A DNA stretch of 64,000 nucleotides. Source: Diploscapter coronatus. Lineage: Eukaryota; Nematoda; Chromadorea; Rhabditida; Rhabditidae. Below are positions 49,497 to 60,037 of this stretch, one piece after another (within the stretch, counting starts at the first letter, position 1; every line of letters starts with the position of its first letter). Location: positions 73,051,249-73,115,248 of the forward strand of contig OZ038423.1 in the NCBI GenBank assembly GCA_964036155.1, written 5' to 3'. The notes under the pieces were generated by a model. The model was not told the DNA's origin, searched no databases, and worked only from the letters and a program-made list of their open reading frames with translations. The translations under genes were made by a program, and so were the position numbers.

Positions 49497-49945
49497 TTAT
49501 ACTTCTACGGAGTATTGAGGCAAGTGAATCGTTTCTGGGCCATCATAAACCTCGTTAGTACAATTGCGTGCATTGAACGTTATATTATATTTTAAATGCG
49601 TTGCTTTGGCAAGTAATTCCAGTTGAGTGCACTAAATATGAATTAAAAGTGATCAATTAAAAGATTATTATAATCTTACGTAATCATCAAATATCAATGT
49701 TAGATTGTTCGTAATTGTGACGACGTTGAATTTTTCAATCATTTCCCTACACTTTGTGGAAAAGTCACTTGCCTCTTCGTCCATGCAAGGGGGCTTTTCT
49801 TCATAAATATGCACATGCCCCCAAATTTTCGCGCAGTTATCGTCGAATTTGCAAAATTCTTCATCGCTCTTTATCTCGCAGGTTTTGGCTATTGAAGATC
49901 CCCATAGAGGCAGAAGAATAAGAATGTCAACAATCTCAATATGGC
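49497..49945 (-). CDS. Small cysteine-rich secreted protein, unrecognised
   Basis: Two exons are visible: 49680-49945 and 49497-49631, joined in phase 0 across a GTAAG...TTTAG intron and ending in TAA. The first begins with a hydrophobic run (VDILILLPLWGSSIAKT) that fits the end of a signal peptide, followed by five cysteines (TCEIK, EEFCKFDDNC, KPPCMDEE, TKCREM) and two more in the second exon (CTQLELL, ARNCTNE), with potential N-glycosylation sites (NLT, NIT, NCT). A short upstream exon with the start codon is needed; an ATG before GTAAAATT near 50020 is a candidate. Joining that ATG directly at 49945 gives a good signal-peptide frame (AILRLLTFLFFCLYG) that then stops, so a frameshift or a wrong acceptor is possible. 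No family is recognised. Confidence 0.5.
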
Positions 49946-50291
49946 CTATTTAATATCAAACGTTTAAAATAAGAGCTGAATTCTTCAATTCATAAGCTGG
50001 AAAGTTCAACAAATTTTACCATGTCATTAGGCAGGTATTGAATACTAAACCTTTTTACGTTAAGTTCGAAGCAAGAACGAAGATAGTGCTAGCTTTCAGG
50101 TGAATCGACTTTTCATTTCCTTGTTCAGCATCAAAACGTAACGACTTTTGTTCGCGATTTTGTATTTATTATCGTTTTTATTGGTTGTTGATAGTTATAC
50201 ACAGGGATGAGGAAGTGGGTACGTGAGATGAATAGGGGAGTGATCACAGGTTTATTCAGTTAGATTAGGTGTTGATTTCTGCTGCCGTCTT

Positions 50292-52180
50292 CTAGCCAAG
50301 TCTGTGTCTTCGTTTACTGCGTCTCTTCGATGGAGTGACTTCGCGCGGAGAATCCTTAGCCTCTTCCGATCCACCTGATAACTCCTCGGATCCATCCGAC
50401 TCATTCGAGGACCCATGCGGATTCAACGATGGCTGCGAGGGCGGACAGAAGGGCGTCGGGCCGGCTGACTCGTTCGGCTCACGATGCGTCTGGCTGTGAG
50501 AGGTTACTGAAATTGAAAACTATTGATTGAGTCGAAGATTCTCTCCGTGGATAGATCTGCTATAAACCTGACAGAGACCGTCAAATAATGTGTGGAAAAG
50601 GTCGAAAAATTTTGTGTTTGTAGTAGTATTCTTTTCTTTCGTTTTGAACTTACATCGTGGTGCTTCATTACTGCCACTCAGCTGGTTACTTTGACCGGGT
50701 CGCTCGCCTCGGTCCACTCGATCGAGTCCACCTTGTGGCAGTGACACTGTTGTTGTTCGTCTGCTCGCACTTTGGCCTGAAATGTTCAATAGCTATTACA
50801 CATGCTAAGCAGTTTTGTTCATACCACTCAATAGGAGTTGATTTGAATATTGGCGAAATGTATTAGAATTTGATTTTTGATTTTCTTGCTTTTTTACCAT
50901 TGTGCGTTTTATTCAAGTTGTATCCTCTACTGACAACGAGTTGGTGGATTTGATTGCCGACCAGATGGGCGGCTTCTTGCGCGGTCATTCCAAGTGGAGA
51001 CGCAGGTATTCTGAAACATTCAATTTTTCAGTGAATTTCATCATTGTTGAGAAAAATTCACCATAAAATATTCATGACTTTATAATTTAAAAGATTTTTT
51101 TTTTAAATCAGGCTGGACCAGAATTCCAGCTCAGCCCTGTTTGATCATACCTGATTCTCATAGTAGAGTCGTAGTTCAACAGAATGGCTGGACATCGAGG
51201 ATCTGCGGGCGGGGCGGAGCCTTTCTGGAATTAAACGATTATTTTCCAGATTTCCTTCTGATTTCTCACAGCGATTTCGACGTTGCTCTTGTTCCTGTTC
51301 TTCCCAGTGCTCTTCGGGACGAGCGTGCCGCCGATTTCGCTCAGCTTTGAGACCACCCCGTGTCTGAAATTTACCAATCGCTTTCGCTTGATTTGATGTG
51401 ATCCTGACAAAACTGACTTGCGCCAAGGATTGCCTTGGGTTCGCGATTGCACCTTGTCGTATTGGATCGATTTCGTGAACACGGGGTACTGCAATATTGC
51501 ATCATTGAAAGAGCATGAAAAAATGTGTGAATCGACGTTTGGAAGAAGTGAGGAAGTAGGATCAAGTTCATGGAGTATGGATCATCGAATCCCGAATTTT
51601 AGACACTTGTAACCCCTATAAATTATCAGTCTTTTTCGATTTTCATTTCACCTGATGGACGTCCCTGTCAGCCATGATGCGCACGCGGCGATACACTTGC
51701 CGTGGAATGTCGTACGCCGTCTCTCGAGTCGACCTGGAGTGAAGATAATCTTCGACATTGTATAATTTTGTCGAGTTCGTACCGCTCGATGTTGTCAGAT
51801 CTGTGTCCCGTGGCTTGTCTGCTCAATCCGAGGCTGCTGAACGGGCGAGTGACGGTCGAGATGAACTGAAAATTTGATAATTTTTCTTACACATTTCGTG
51901 CTACTTGTCCACCTTTTGAGTCGTGATAAACAGTTCATGCTTCATGACATGCGTAGTTCGTTTTCTTTGAATTTTTGCTCTCTTCATTCTAAACCTGATT
52001 GTAGAGCGATCGTCGTTGCCGTTGCGAGCTGGGGTCGTCCTGTTTTCGTTGTTCCTGCGCCTGTTTTCCTCGCCCCTCTTCATTTCCACTCCCATCAGTC
52101 TCATCTTCGACTTCCAGCTCCTCGGACGCCGTCTTTCGTCTGCCTTTGCTTCTCTCTGTCAGCCGTTTCACATTTGCCAT
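50292..52180 (-). CDS. Basic, low-complexity, probably nuclear protein; unrecognised
   Basis: Complete model of eight exons coding for 364 residues with phases that agree: 51995-52180, 51783-51865, 51652-51733, 51270-51488, 51151-51224, 50898-51010, 50654-50776, 50292-50506. The start MANVKRLTERSKGRRK is basic, followed by an acidic stretch (SEELEVEDETDGSGNEEG). The central part is the most ordered (AYDIPRQVYRRVRIMADRD; SNVEIA; PRCPAILLNYDSTMRI; MTAQEAAHLVGNQIHQLVV). The C-terminus is Ser/Pro/Glu-rich and ends in PSKRRSKRRHRLG, which resembles a nuclear localisation signal. Codon use is GC-ending like the conserved neighbours, which supports real coding. I know of no family with these blocks; a chromatin or kinetochore role is only a guess from composition. 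Confidence 0.7.
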
Positions 52181-54003
52181 CGACAGTTAATAATTTTGAA
52201 TTTTTTGGAGGCCAAACCTAACCCCTCAATTTAACAGGCTAATTCGGTGTCTATGAAGCCTATGATTAGAGTTGCCAGATTGCCAAAATTAGCATTTATC
52301 ATTAAAATTTCATTATTTCACACTACGAGATGAAACCAAGCTCCATTATTTATTTTCACTTCAGGAAACTTCGATTTTCAGCTTTAATATTTGGTGCAAC
52401 ATGGTAAATTTGCTGCTCTCTATTTTCTGGCCGATTCTTCCATTCTCTTCATTCCTCATTTCTGCTTCAGCCTGCAATTTTCGTTTCCAAGTCTGTGGAG
52501 CTTGTCGATTATTTGTTTGCCCTCTCTCACAGACTCTCCTTTCTACTCTTCTTCTCTCGTTGCAAACAGTCTTTCTTTCTTTTTCTTTAGTTTAGCTCTC
52601 CCCTCTTCTCTTTTCGAGATCAACTTCATGCCTTTCTCTTCCAAACACATTTCTTGTGCTTCGATAACTCGATCAAACTGTTCTTTGGGAATTTTTAGAT
52701 CGCATTTTCGAAGCTTATTGTTTCTACCAACGTTTCCTTGACTAGTTCTCATTTTTACCAGGTTTGAAGCCTCATTACTCCTACACTGATCATCTTTAAA
52801 ACGATGAAATTCGACCTGCAAACTCTGAAATGGAATTTACCTCTCTTTGCAGCAGATTACATGCGTTTTTCTGAAGATTTATTGATTTTTATCACCTTTG
52901 AACCTCACCTTTCAAGAAAAGTACCGATCTCTGAAGAAACCACTTTGCGACTTCTAAATTTGGCTGTTCTTATCTCCATCTCGAGATTCTTTTTTGCCTC
53001 ATCAGCGAATTCACTCGATTCTTGGAATTTCCTTGCGCCTCTGACCGGAACTCACCCCTCATTTCATCTCATTTCGACTTTTTATGTTTCTGCCTGCCCT
53101 GGCAGCGCCCAGCTTCAAGTGCTTTTCGCTTTTGCTCAGCGCGGTTCTCCCTGCTCTCCTTCCCTATTTCTGGTGAGATTTGATCGGGTGCATTTGAAAT
53201 AGCAGAGCGATGTGAGAGAATGTGCTCTGTCCGGATATCGTTTATCTCCCCCTCTGCCCTCTTGCTCCACGTCTCTCGACTTCCTTATTGACAGCCAGAT
53301 CCGGTCACCGTATGGTGCCATTCGCTCTCGTCAAGTCGCCCTCGTAATGACCCTGTTTTCATTTTCACTGAGCTGAAACATTTCATAGATTCAACCTTTT
53401 AGTATTTTTGTAAAGTGCACCTGTTTGCCTGTTTAGGCTTATTTCTAGCCACCCTTCTATCTATCATACCCTCATGCACGATACACCGTTGGAAAGGTCT
53501 CGGTGTTTGGCATATGCAGCGTAACTTTTGATCTAGTTTTTGGGTAACTAGGGACAAAAACTAAAAACTATAATGTGTTAATTTGAACAACGAAATTTGC
53601 AAATTACTTGAGAGATCATACCGATTGTATTTGCTACTTAGCTGGTGAACTTTCATTTCTCTTTACTATCTTATCTAAGCTAAGTGTGAAAAGTTTTCAT
53701 CAATTGAACAACTGGTTTGCTTTAATGTGTTTATGTACCCCGAAAAATTGTTTATTGTCGCTTTTGGGTTTTGCAGTGGAGTTGTGCATGGAGCGGGTCT
53801 CTGCAATTTAGACCTCATTTGAAGCCGCAGTCAGTTGATCCAATTAGATAAAGGCAAAGGGGTGATGAGAATGAGGTGCAGTGAGACGGGAGGAAATGAA
53901 GGATGGCAGCGAAAGTCGATCGGATTCCACACCAATGCACACACTGCTCATAATGCTGATGATGTTGTTTGAGAGTTCGCAGTCTGACTGCTCGACGCCA
54001 AGG
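52181..54003. other. Upstream region with minus-strand charged open segments
   Basis: Strongly purine-rich on the - strand. Several open segments there encode Lys/Glu-rich, coiled-coil-like sequence: 52543-52821 (EAQEMCLEEKGMKLISKREE), its apparent continuation in another frame to about 52392 (KRKLQAEAEMRNEENGRIGQ), and about 52905-53050 (FQESSEFADEAKKNLEMEIR). They sit in different frames, and the only available splice signals would imply introns too short to be real. Either I am missing a gene with unusual introns or this is a decayed coiled-coil gene. No gene is called. Confidence 0.4.
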
Positions 54004-54960
54004 CTACGCGGTTGGCGGCGTGAATTGAACATTCTCGTAGCCGCTTTCTTCCTGCAAGAAGCAAGCATCACAATGTCGTTTGAGAAATGATAGTATCGAG
54101 TTGCGAGTGTTTGAAAGGACTTATATCCAGATTCACTAAATTTGTAAGAAATGAGCTTGAGAATTCTAAAAGAAGTTGATGAATTGAGGTATTTTGTTAT
54201 ATCAACAATGCCAATCTTACAAACCTTTTTCTTCTCTTGTTTCGGTTCGGCTGCAGGTTTTGCGGGCCCAGGAGCTGGAGTTTTCATCGCTCCAGGTTCC
54301 GCGTTTTGCGTCCTTTCAGTCTTCGTTATAGCTGCTGAACTGATGAGCGCATTAGAAGATCATCCATATCCAACTTTCAGGTTGCTTGAAAACCTTCCTA
54401 CAAGTGAAAATGAGTGGAGAACATTTGGTCATGTTGTAAGGTTCCCAGACTGTCAACTTTCACGATTTCTACCTCCTTTATCAGGTCTGCCTTTGGATCC
54501 ACAGAATGCGATACAAACGAGGAGTAGAAGTGAAGGACCGATTACTGGCACGAGCGTTGAGAGCAACTGAAAGTTGAGACCTCTCAAAGATGTGGATTCA
54601 GAGCTTGTTACTTCAAAACTGCAATTACGATGTCGTCAAATAACAACACTTCGCGTCGTCGCGACAAATCCAGGCCCCTTGTGATTCTCACTCTTTTTCT
54701 TTTCCCATGCTATTTTCCAAAAAAAAGAGGGTGGAAACTACAGTGGACTCAAATCCAAGTTGCCCTCTCAACCATACCGGCATCATGATACGACGTCAGT
54801 TGAAATGGTGAATAGCGTGCGACTGGGTGATTGGATGTAGACGTCCGACCAGCGGAGGAAGATGAGGCGAATACCGAGTGCCGAGTCGATTCGAGAGCTG
54901 ATCTGGAGATGCCGATTCCAACTCGACCCAGACTTGGTAATGATTGGAGAAATGTAAGGA
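54004..54960 (-). CDS. One-pass membrane protein with tyrosine motif in the tail, unrecognised (5' end open)
   Basis: The 3' exons are well supported: 54473-54618, 54225-54331 and 54004-54051, all in phase, with a small exon ending at 54692 before GTGAGA and a further open segment up to about 54945. The order is a Ser/Thr-rich outer part (SALESTRHSVFASSSSAGRT), a membrane helix (LVPVIGPSLLLLVCIAFCG), a basic stop-transfer (SKGRP) and a cytoplasmic tail that is Pro/Ala/Lys-rich (PAPGPAKPAAEPKQEKKK) and ends EESGYENVQFTPPTA. YENV fits the pYxNx consensus bound by Grb2-type SH2 domains. I could not place the start codon; an ATG at 54786 gives an alternative, shorter N-terminus without a clear signal peptide. 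Family unknown. It may be a nematode-specific adaptor or receptor tail. Confidence 0.6.
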
Positions 54961-57118
54961 AGAAAATAGTCTTTCCTTTCTTTATTGCTAATTTTCAAAT
55001 TTACATTCCAGAAGTCCTTTATTTTTGCAAACTTTCAAAGGTTTTTCGAGGCGATGATGAAGATCAAGTTCTGATTTACTCCTGCACTTTTGCAATGATT
55101 TTTATACATCTTTTCTGCAAGACTATCACAATGTGCGACTGACCATCTTTTCGGCAAATTTCCTACAAATCGACTTATCGGTTTTACGTCGTGCTTTAAT
55201 GAGATTTTCTCCGTGAAAAGCCTGCGATAAGTCGCTCGCTGCTGCTGCTGCAGAAAAGAAAGCACAATACACATAGGCATAGGAAAATGGTCAATAGATC
55301 AAGGAATTGACATATCTCAAAAGGTGATGAAGAGTTAGGAAAAAAGTGGGTCGATCGATGTCAGTACTCTTGTTCTCATGATTCTCTTGCTCGACCTACC
55401 TTCAACTTTTTTACCCACCTTCTCCATTCATTACGATTGACTAACGTTCAATTTCCTAATGTTTGAGCAGTTTTCTTGAATGTAAACGCTTTTATTCAGC
55501 TCGAGCTCCACCCATCTTTATTCGCCTTGGTTTACAGACTTTCGCTTTTTATTTGCTCGAAAAGTTCGCGAGTACGCTGTGGGTTCAATCAATCCGATAT
55601 TTCACTCATCTCAATGATTCAAGATTTATAAAAAAAAATCTTGCATCGTGTTTTCTTTCTGAGCAGGTTATTTCGTGCTCTATTATTCTCCGATTCAATA
55701 ATACAACAATACCGCTAGCTTCGATTGACTTGTTAGTTTCCCTCCATTCAGTCGTCTTCCTCAATACCCCCTTGCATGCTCAGCCAACATTCCAAGTTGT
55801 GCGTTTCTTTTTCGTTCTGCTTTCCACTTCCCCATTGAAAAAGTCTGGAAGGTAAAGTAACTGCACGGCGCTCTGCCTCTCCTGCGTTTCAGTTTTCTTT
55901 CGCCATTTTCCGCCCCGTTTTGCGAAGCTTGACTCTATTGACTCTGTTCTTACAGGGCGAGTGATCAAGCAGAGAAGAAGAGATAGAGGAGAGTTTTCCG
56001 ATCCAACCCCGTTTCCTTCGTTTTGATTTTTTTATTCTGGTTTTCGTTCAAGTTCAGTCCGAATTCTGTAGTTTTCTTTTCTTTGGAAAATTTTGACAAT
56101 TAAGCAATTTTGTTGCATTTTGTATCCTCCGGATTTCCTTGATCTCTGCTATAGCATTCTCAAACCGCGTCTTCAGAATGGAAGATTTTGCTTCAACTCG
56201 ATGAGTTCGATAAGAATTGGAAGTCTTTTTTCTTACACTATTTCCTATTCTTCATTTCATTTTTTTCTTCTAAATTGCGCCTCTTTTTCCGACCATAATC
56301 CGATATACCAATATAACGGAAGAGGTTTATTTTCGTTTCCGCTATATTTTGCCGCGCGTTTTCAGCGGCCGCAAATTGGAAAGGTGTATATGCCATTGCG
56401 CACCGAAAATTTTGATGCGCAGTGACCGTTCTCCAATAGGAGGAATATGACCAACTCTCAAAAACTATCGAACTTCGATAATTCTTAAGCAATATCTCGA
56501 AGCATTCCAATAAACAGTACATCGATGAAAGCATATTATTTGTGAGCTGTCCCCTAATACCTCCATATCATGGAGACAATCTTACAAATTTGAATTTTAC
56601 GCATGAGCAAATTCTGTTCCGAAATAATTAACAGTGATCAAAGAATGTAGCTTTTCGACAACCAATTCTAAATTTAGCTTGGCACCATTTTGATTCAACA
56701 AGTTTATTGACTTTGCCTTGTGGCGAAAGAGAGCTTCCTTAGCACTGCATTTTCCCTTTGTGCTTCTTTCAGCTACTTATTTGCTGCGCATCAATTTGCT
56801 TGTTTCCTTACAGGATTACCTGTCCGAAAATATCGTCACAAAACAAAAATAGTTTACAACTTTATGTCATCTCTTTAAAGACTAGTTTTCTTACAATTCT
56901 CAAAACATCGTAAACTTTGTTCCCAAAAAATTCTCACCGTATTTGTTCTAACGAGTTAGTCAGTCTCTATCATTTCCACGCTTTGATGCTCAGTTATTTG
57001 TCGTTTTCCGCAAATTTTTGGTTGTTCAAGTTTTAGTCGGAATTTTTGAATCAGTTTCCATCTACTTTATTTCGAAATTTTCAGATTCGATAATTAATTT
57101 CATCGAATCGTTGTCCTG
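54961..57118. other. Intergenic region upstream of the LIM gene
   Basis: AT-rich, over 2 kb, containing a short CTG repeat (55237-55254) and pyrimidine-rich tracts. Open frames of about 130 (55463-55855) and 110 codons (56093-56425) look like intron or spacer sequence: codon use is AT-rich and there are no motifs. An acceptor-like TTTTCAG at 57084 lies 34 nt before the LIM start codon and could be a trans-splice site. It probably contains the LIM gene promoter. Confidence 0.45.
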
Positions 57119-58967
57119 ATGAAAGAGCCGTGCTTCCGGTGTAAGAGGCCGACTTATTTTAATGACAAGGTATCGATCGATTTTTGATATTTCAAATTAC
57201 GCAATTTCAAATCCACCCAACTGATCAAACAGACTATTTTCACAAGATTCCCAGCTGGATCTAGATATCGATCACGCAAACCTAGGAACTCGTTCATGAC
57301 TCGGCAATTGAAAATTCAAAAAATGAAAAGAATTCGATGAGAACATTTTATGATATCAACAGAGTTAGGCGGGCTTTCAGCCAGAAAACTATAGGAGAGG
57401 GGAGCCGCGAAGCGAATTTTCTCTTTAGAAAGTCACACATAGGGGATCCGCAAAAAGACAGGCTGTTCCGACATACATGAAACTTCTGAAGTTTTTATGA
57501 TGTCTGATATTTTGTAAAATTCTTATTTTGAATTATTTTTTTGTTCCATCGAAACTTCAACCGATATTTTCTAAAACTTTCAAATTCCATAATCCACATA
57601 AACGCATCGTCAGCATTCCCCCTTCTGGGAACGAATTATGTCCGTCATATAAAAGCATCACGGGCCTTCCCCAAGTCGATTGCCTTTCAAAACAATAAAA
57701 ATCAATATCCAATCGATTATCTTTTTTTCGTTATTCACACAAAACAGCTGGGATTATTGTCATTTGGCACTGGGGCATTCGGAAGTAAGACTAATGAAAC
57801 GCGGTCAGACCCCTGAAATACCTCGTCCATATTTAATATTTCATTTTTACCCACTACCCTTCCGAACAAGACAGAATAGTTTATCTTAAGAGGGATCCAC
57901 ACTGAGAATTGGGTTTAGTTTTGTCAAGGTCTGAACAGCATAACTTGAACAATAATATGAAAGCCGAAAAGAGAATATCGTTCATCACCAGTCTGAATTT
58001 TAGATCGGGCCGTTGAAGGATGGAGCGATGTTTCACAAGGGCTGTTTTAAGTGTTGGATCTGCGGCACACGACTGTCATTGAAGACGTATCACAATAACC
58101 GTAATGACACACAGGATCTCGAAGTAAGAGAATTTTGCTTTTGCCAAAAATAATGGTCTATACTCTTTGCAGAAAGGGAACTTAGTTTCAAGCTTTCCTT
58201 ACAAGTTTTGTGATTTTACCATTTCCTATGACGTAGTTTCGTGAATCTCTGACCTGGATTTTTCTCTATTCTCCACCCACAAATCCCCTGCGTCAATCTC
58301 GGATCAATTTCTGCAATTCTATTATCAATTCCTCTATTTTGACGGGAGTAATGTGCGAGTTCCCGATGAAAAAAATGTCTATTTGCTCGATTTCTTTCAA
58401 ATCTTTCTTCTCTATTCTCTTCGCCTGCAGAGCCACCCCCTCCCTCCCTAATTTTTTCGACTCTCCAACCTCTTTCAAATCAATGAACAGCTCTCTCTAT
58501 CTCAATCATTTGTTCGGCTCTTTCAACTCAAACCTCTAACTTCTTGTTTGATGCAGAATGGCAGAGGCGTAGCTTTGAACCATCCTTGTACTCGATGATA
58601 TTGATTTTACGAGAGGAAGAATCATCATGAAAATCAATATGATATCATTTTGTGAAAAAATGAGCATGAGCAAAGATATAAAAATTCTAGCTGTCAATAC
58701 AAATTCTTTTCTATGTAACTAAATAATTCTGCCTAAAAATCAATGACTCAAAAATAGCATAGAAAATGAAATTTTGAAAATTTTAAAGGAAATTTTTGCC
58801 CAGAGAAAACTCTTTCAAAAACGTTTCATTTTCAGGTCTATTGTGCCGGCCATGTACCGACTCCAGGTCCTCATGACCCCATTCCTCATCGATCGAATCT
58901 GCTCTTCTCGCCAAAAACCAAGGGTGAATATCCGCATAATTTGATGCGACCTGCCGGTCCTACCTAA
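57119..58967 (+). CDS. Single-LIM-domain protein of 100 residues
   Basis: Complete gene of three exons (57119-57169, 58004-58123, 58836-58967) coding for exactly 100 residues. The LIM domain has all eight zinc ligands: Cys5, Cys8, His28, Cys31, Cys34, Cys37, Cys60 and His63, in the order MKEPCFRCKRPTYF, FHKGCFKCWICGTRLSLKTY, EVYCAGH. LIM domains are double zinc fingers that bind other proteins. The spacing between Cys37 and Cys60 (22 residues) and the FKCWICGTRL block look to me closest to the LIM of hillarin/LTD-1 proteins, but here there is no transglutaminase-like domain: the protein ends 37 residues later (NLLFSPKTKGEYPHNLM). The ATG is the first possible, with a stop in frame upstream and an acceptor 34 nt before. 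Poly(A) signal AATAAA at 59502. Confidence 0.85.
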
Positions 58968-60037
58968 TTAGTCTATTTTATTTTTTACGGTGCCGCCGCT
59001 GTTTTTAAGATATCGCCTCTTCTAATGATTATTTTGACCGTATTCATTTTCTGTCATTACATAGACTTTGTGTAGCAATAATTTGAAATATTTCCTTCAA
59101 AGATTGTTTATTTTTTCGGATACGGTCATCCTGTATTCTCAACCGAACTTTTCCAACATAATACAAGATTTTATCTCCTGAATTTTTCGATGATAGTGAA
59201 AAGTTTATTCCGGAACAGTTCTAATTTCTACTCTTCTTGATTTGTTTCTTCTTCCCCCTTCAACTCATACCCTCCATTGTCTCTCCCTTCTCACTTGTCC
59301 ATTATTTTCTCTTATCGTCTGTCTGGCCGTCTATTTTGGTTCATTCATGCAGAAATCGATAAGAGTCGAATGGCATTGCATTTTTCCCAATCTTTGTAAC
59401 CTGTACCATAAATCTGAAAAATTAAGCTTACAATTCCTGAAATTTTGTAAAATTTATGTTTGATTATTTTTCGCCATCGTGCCTTTTCAAGCGACTATTG
59501 AAATAAATTTTTTGTGAAGATTCGTCTTGTTTTGCTCTTAAACAAGGTTTGCAACTTTCGAATTTTGAATATTTCGAGCTCACTATTTAGCTTTCACTAA
59601 TTTTCTATCTTTTACTCTTGTTGTGTATTGTTATGCTGCTGATATCTTACGTACACAGCTCTAAAAATCTTTTTGATTGTAAAACACGTTCGTGAATGAA
59701 ATTGAACTTTCTATTATAGAAGCCTTTCCAGAAATGTTCATTTTTCCGAGCCTTTCTAAATCTTTTCGTTTCGAATGCCCTTTCGCTTTTGCTGATCAAG
59801 CTCAAATGCAAAAATGTGTCTCCTTTCATAACAGTGTGATGTAGTGGATAGCGAGTTGGATGTTTGTCCTTTTCTGGACGATAGGCGAGAGATTTTAGAA
59901 AAGAGGGAGACAGAGAAGCTCGAAAAAGTAATGTTTCTGGGAAAACTAGGGTAGAAAATATTTTTTCTCCGTCATAAATAAAATTAGTTATTCTTTCAGA
60001 AGAATATGACAGAATCATAAAATCCAAATCCTGAAAT
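58968..60037. other. Spacer between the LIM and ERMP1 genes
   Basis: A 1.07-kb AT-rich spacer with the LIM 3' UTR and the ERMP1 leader. A tRNA-like fragment (GTGATGTAGTGGATAGCGAG, about 59835-59856) resembles the D-arm/A-box part of a tRNA but has no T-arm, so it is not a tRNA gene. The 178-codon minus-strand frame at 59647-60183 runs antisense through the ERMP1 start and looks accidental. An acceptor at 59998-59999 lies 38 nt before the ERMP1 ATG. Confidence 0.5.
59502..59507 (+). terminator. Polyadenylation signal AATAAA, LIM gene side
   Basis: A canonical hexamer 535 nt after the LIM gene stop and before the ERMP1 leader. A closer non-canonical site is possible. Confidence 0.4.

Noticed and set aside
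53881..54570. Open frames on the plus strand at 53881-54090 and 54151-54570
   Set aside because: They are opposite the better-supported minus-strand membrane-protein exons and show no motif.
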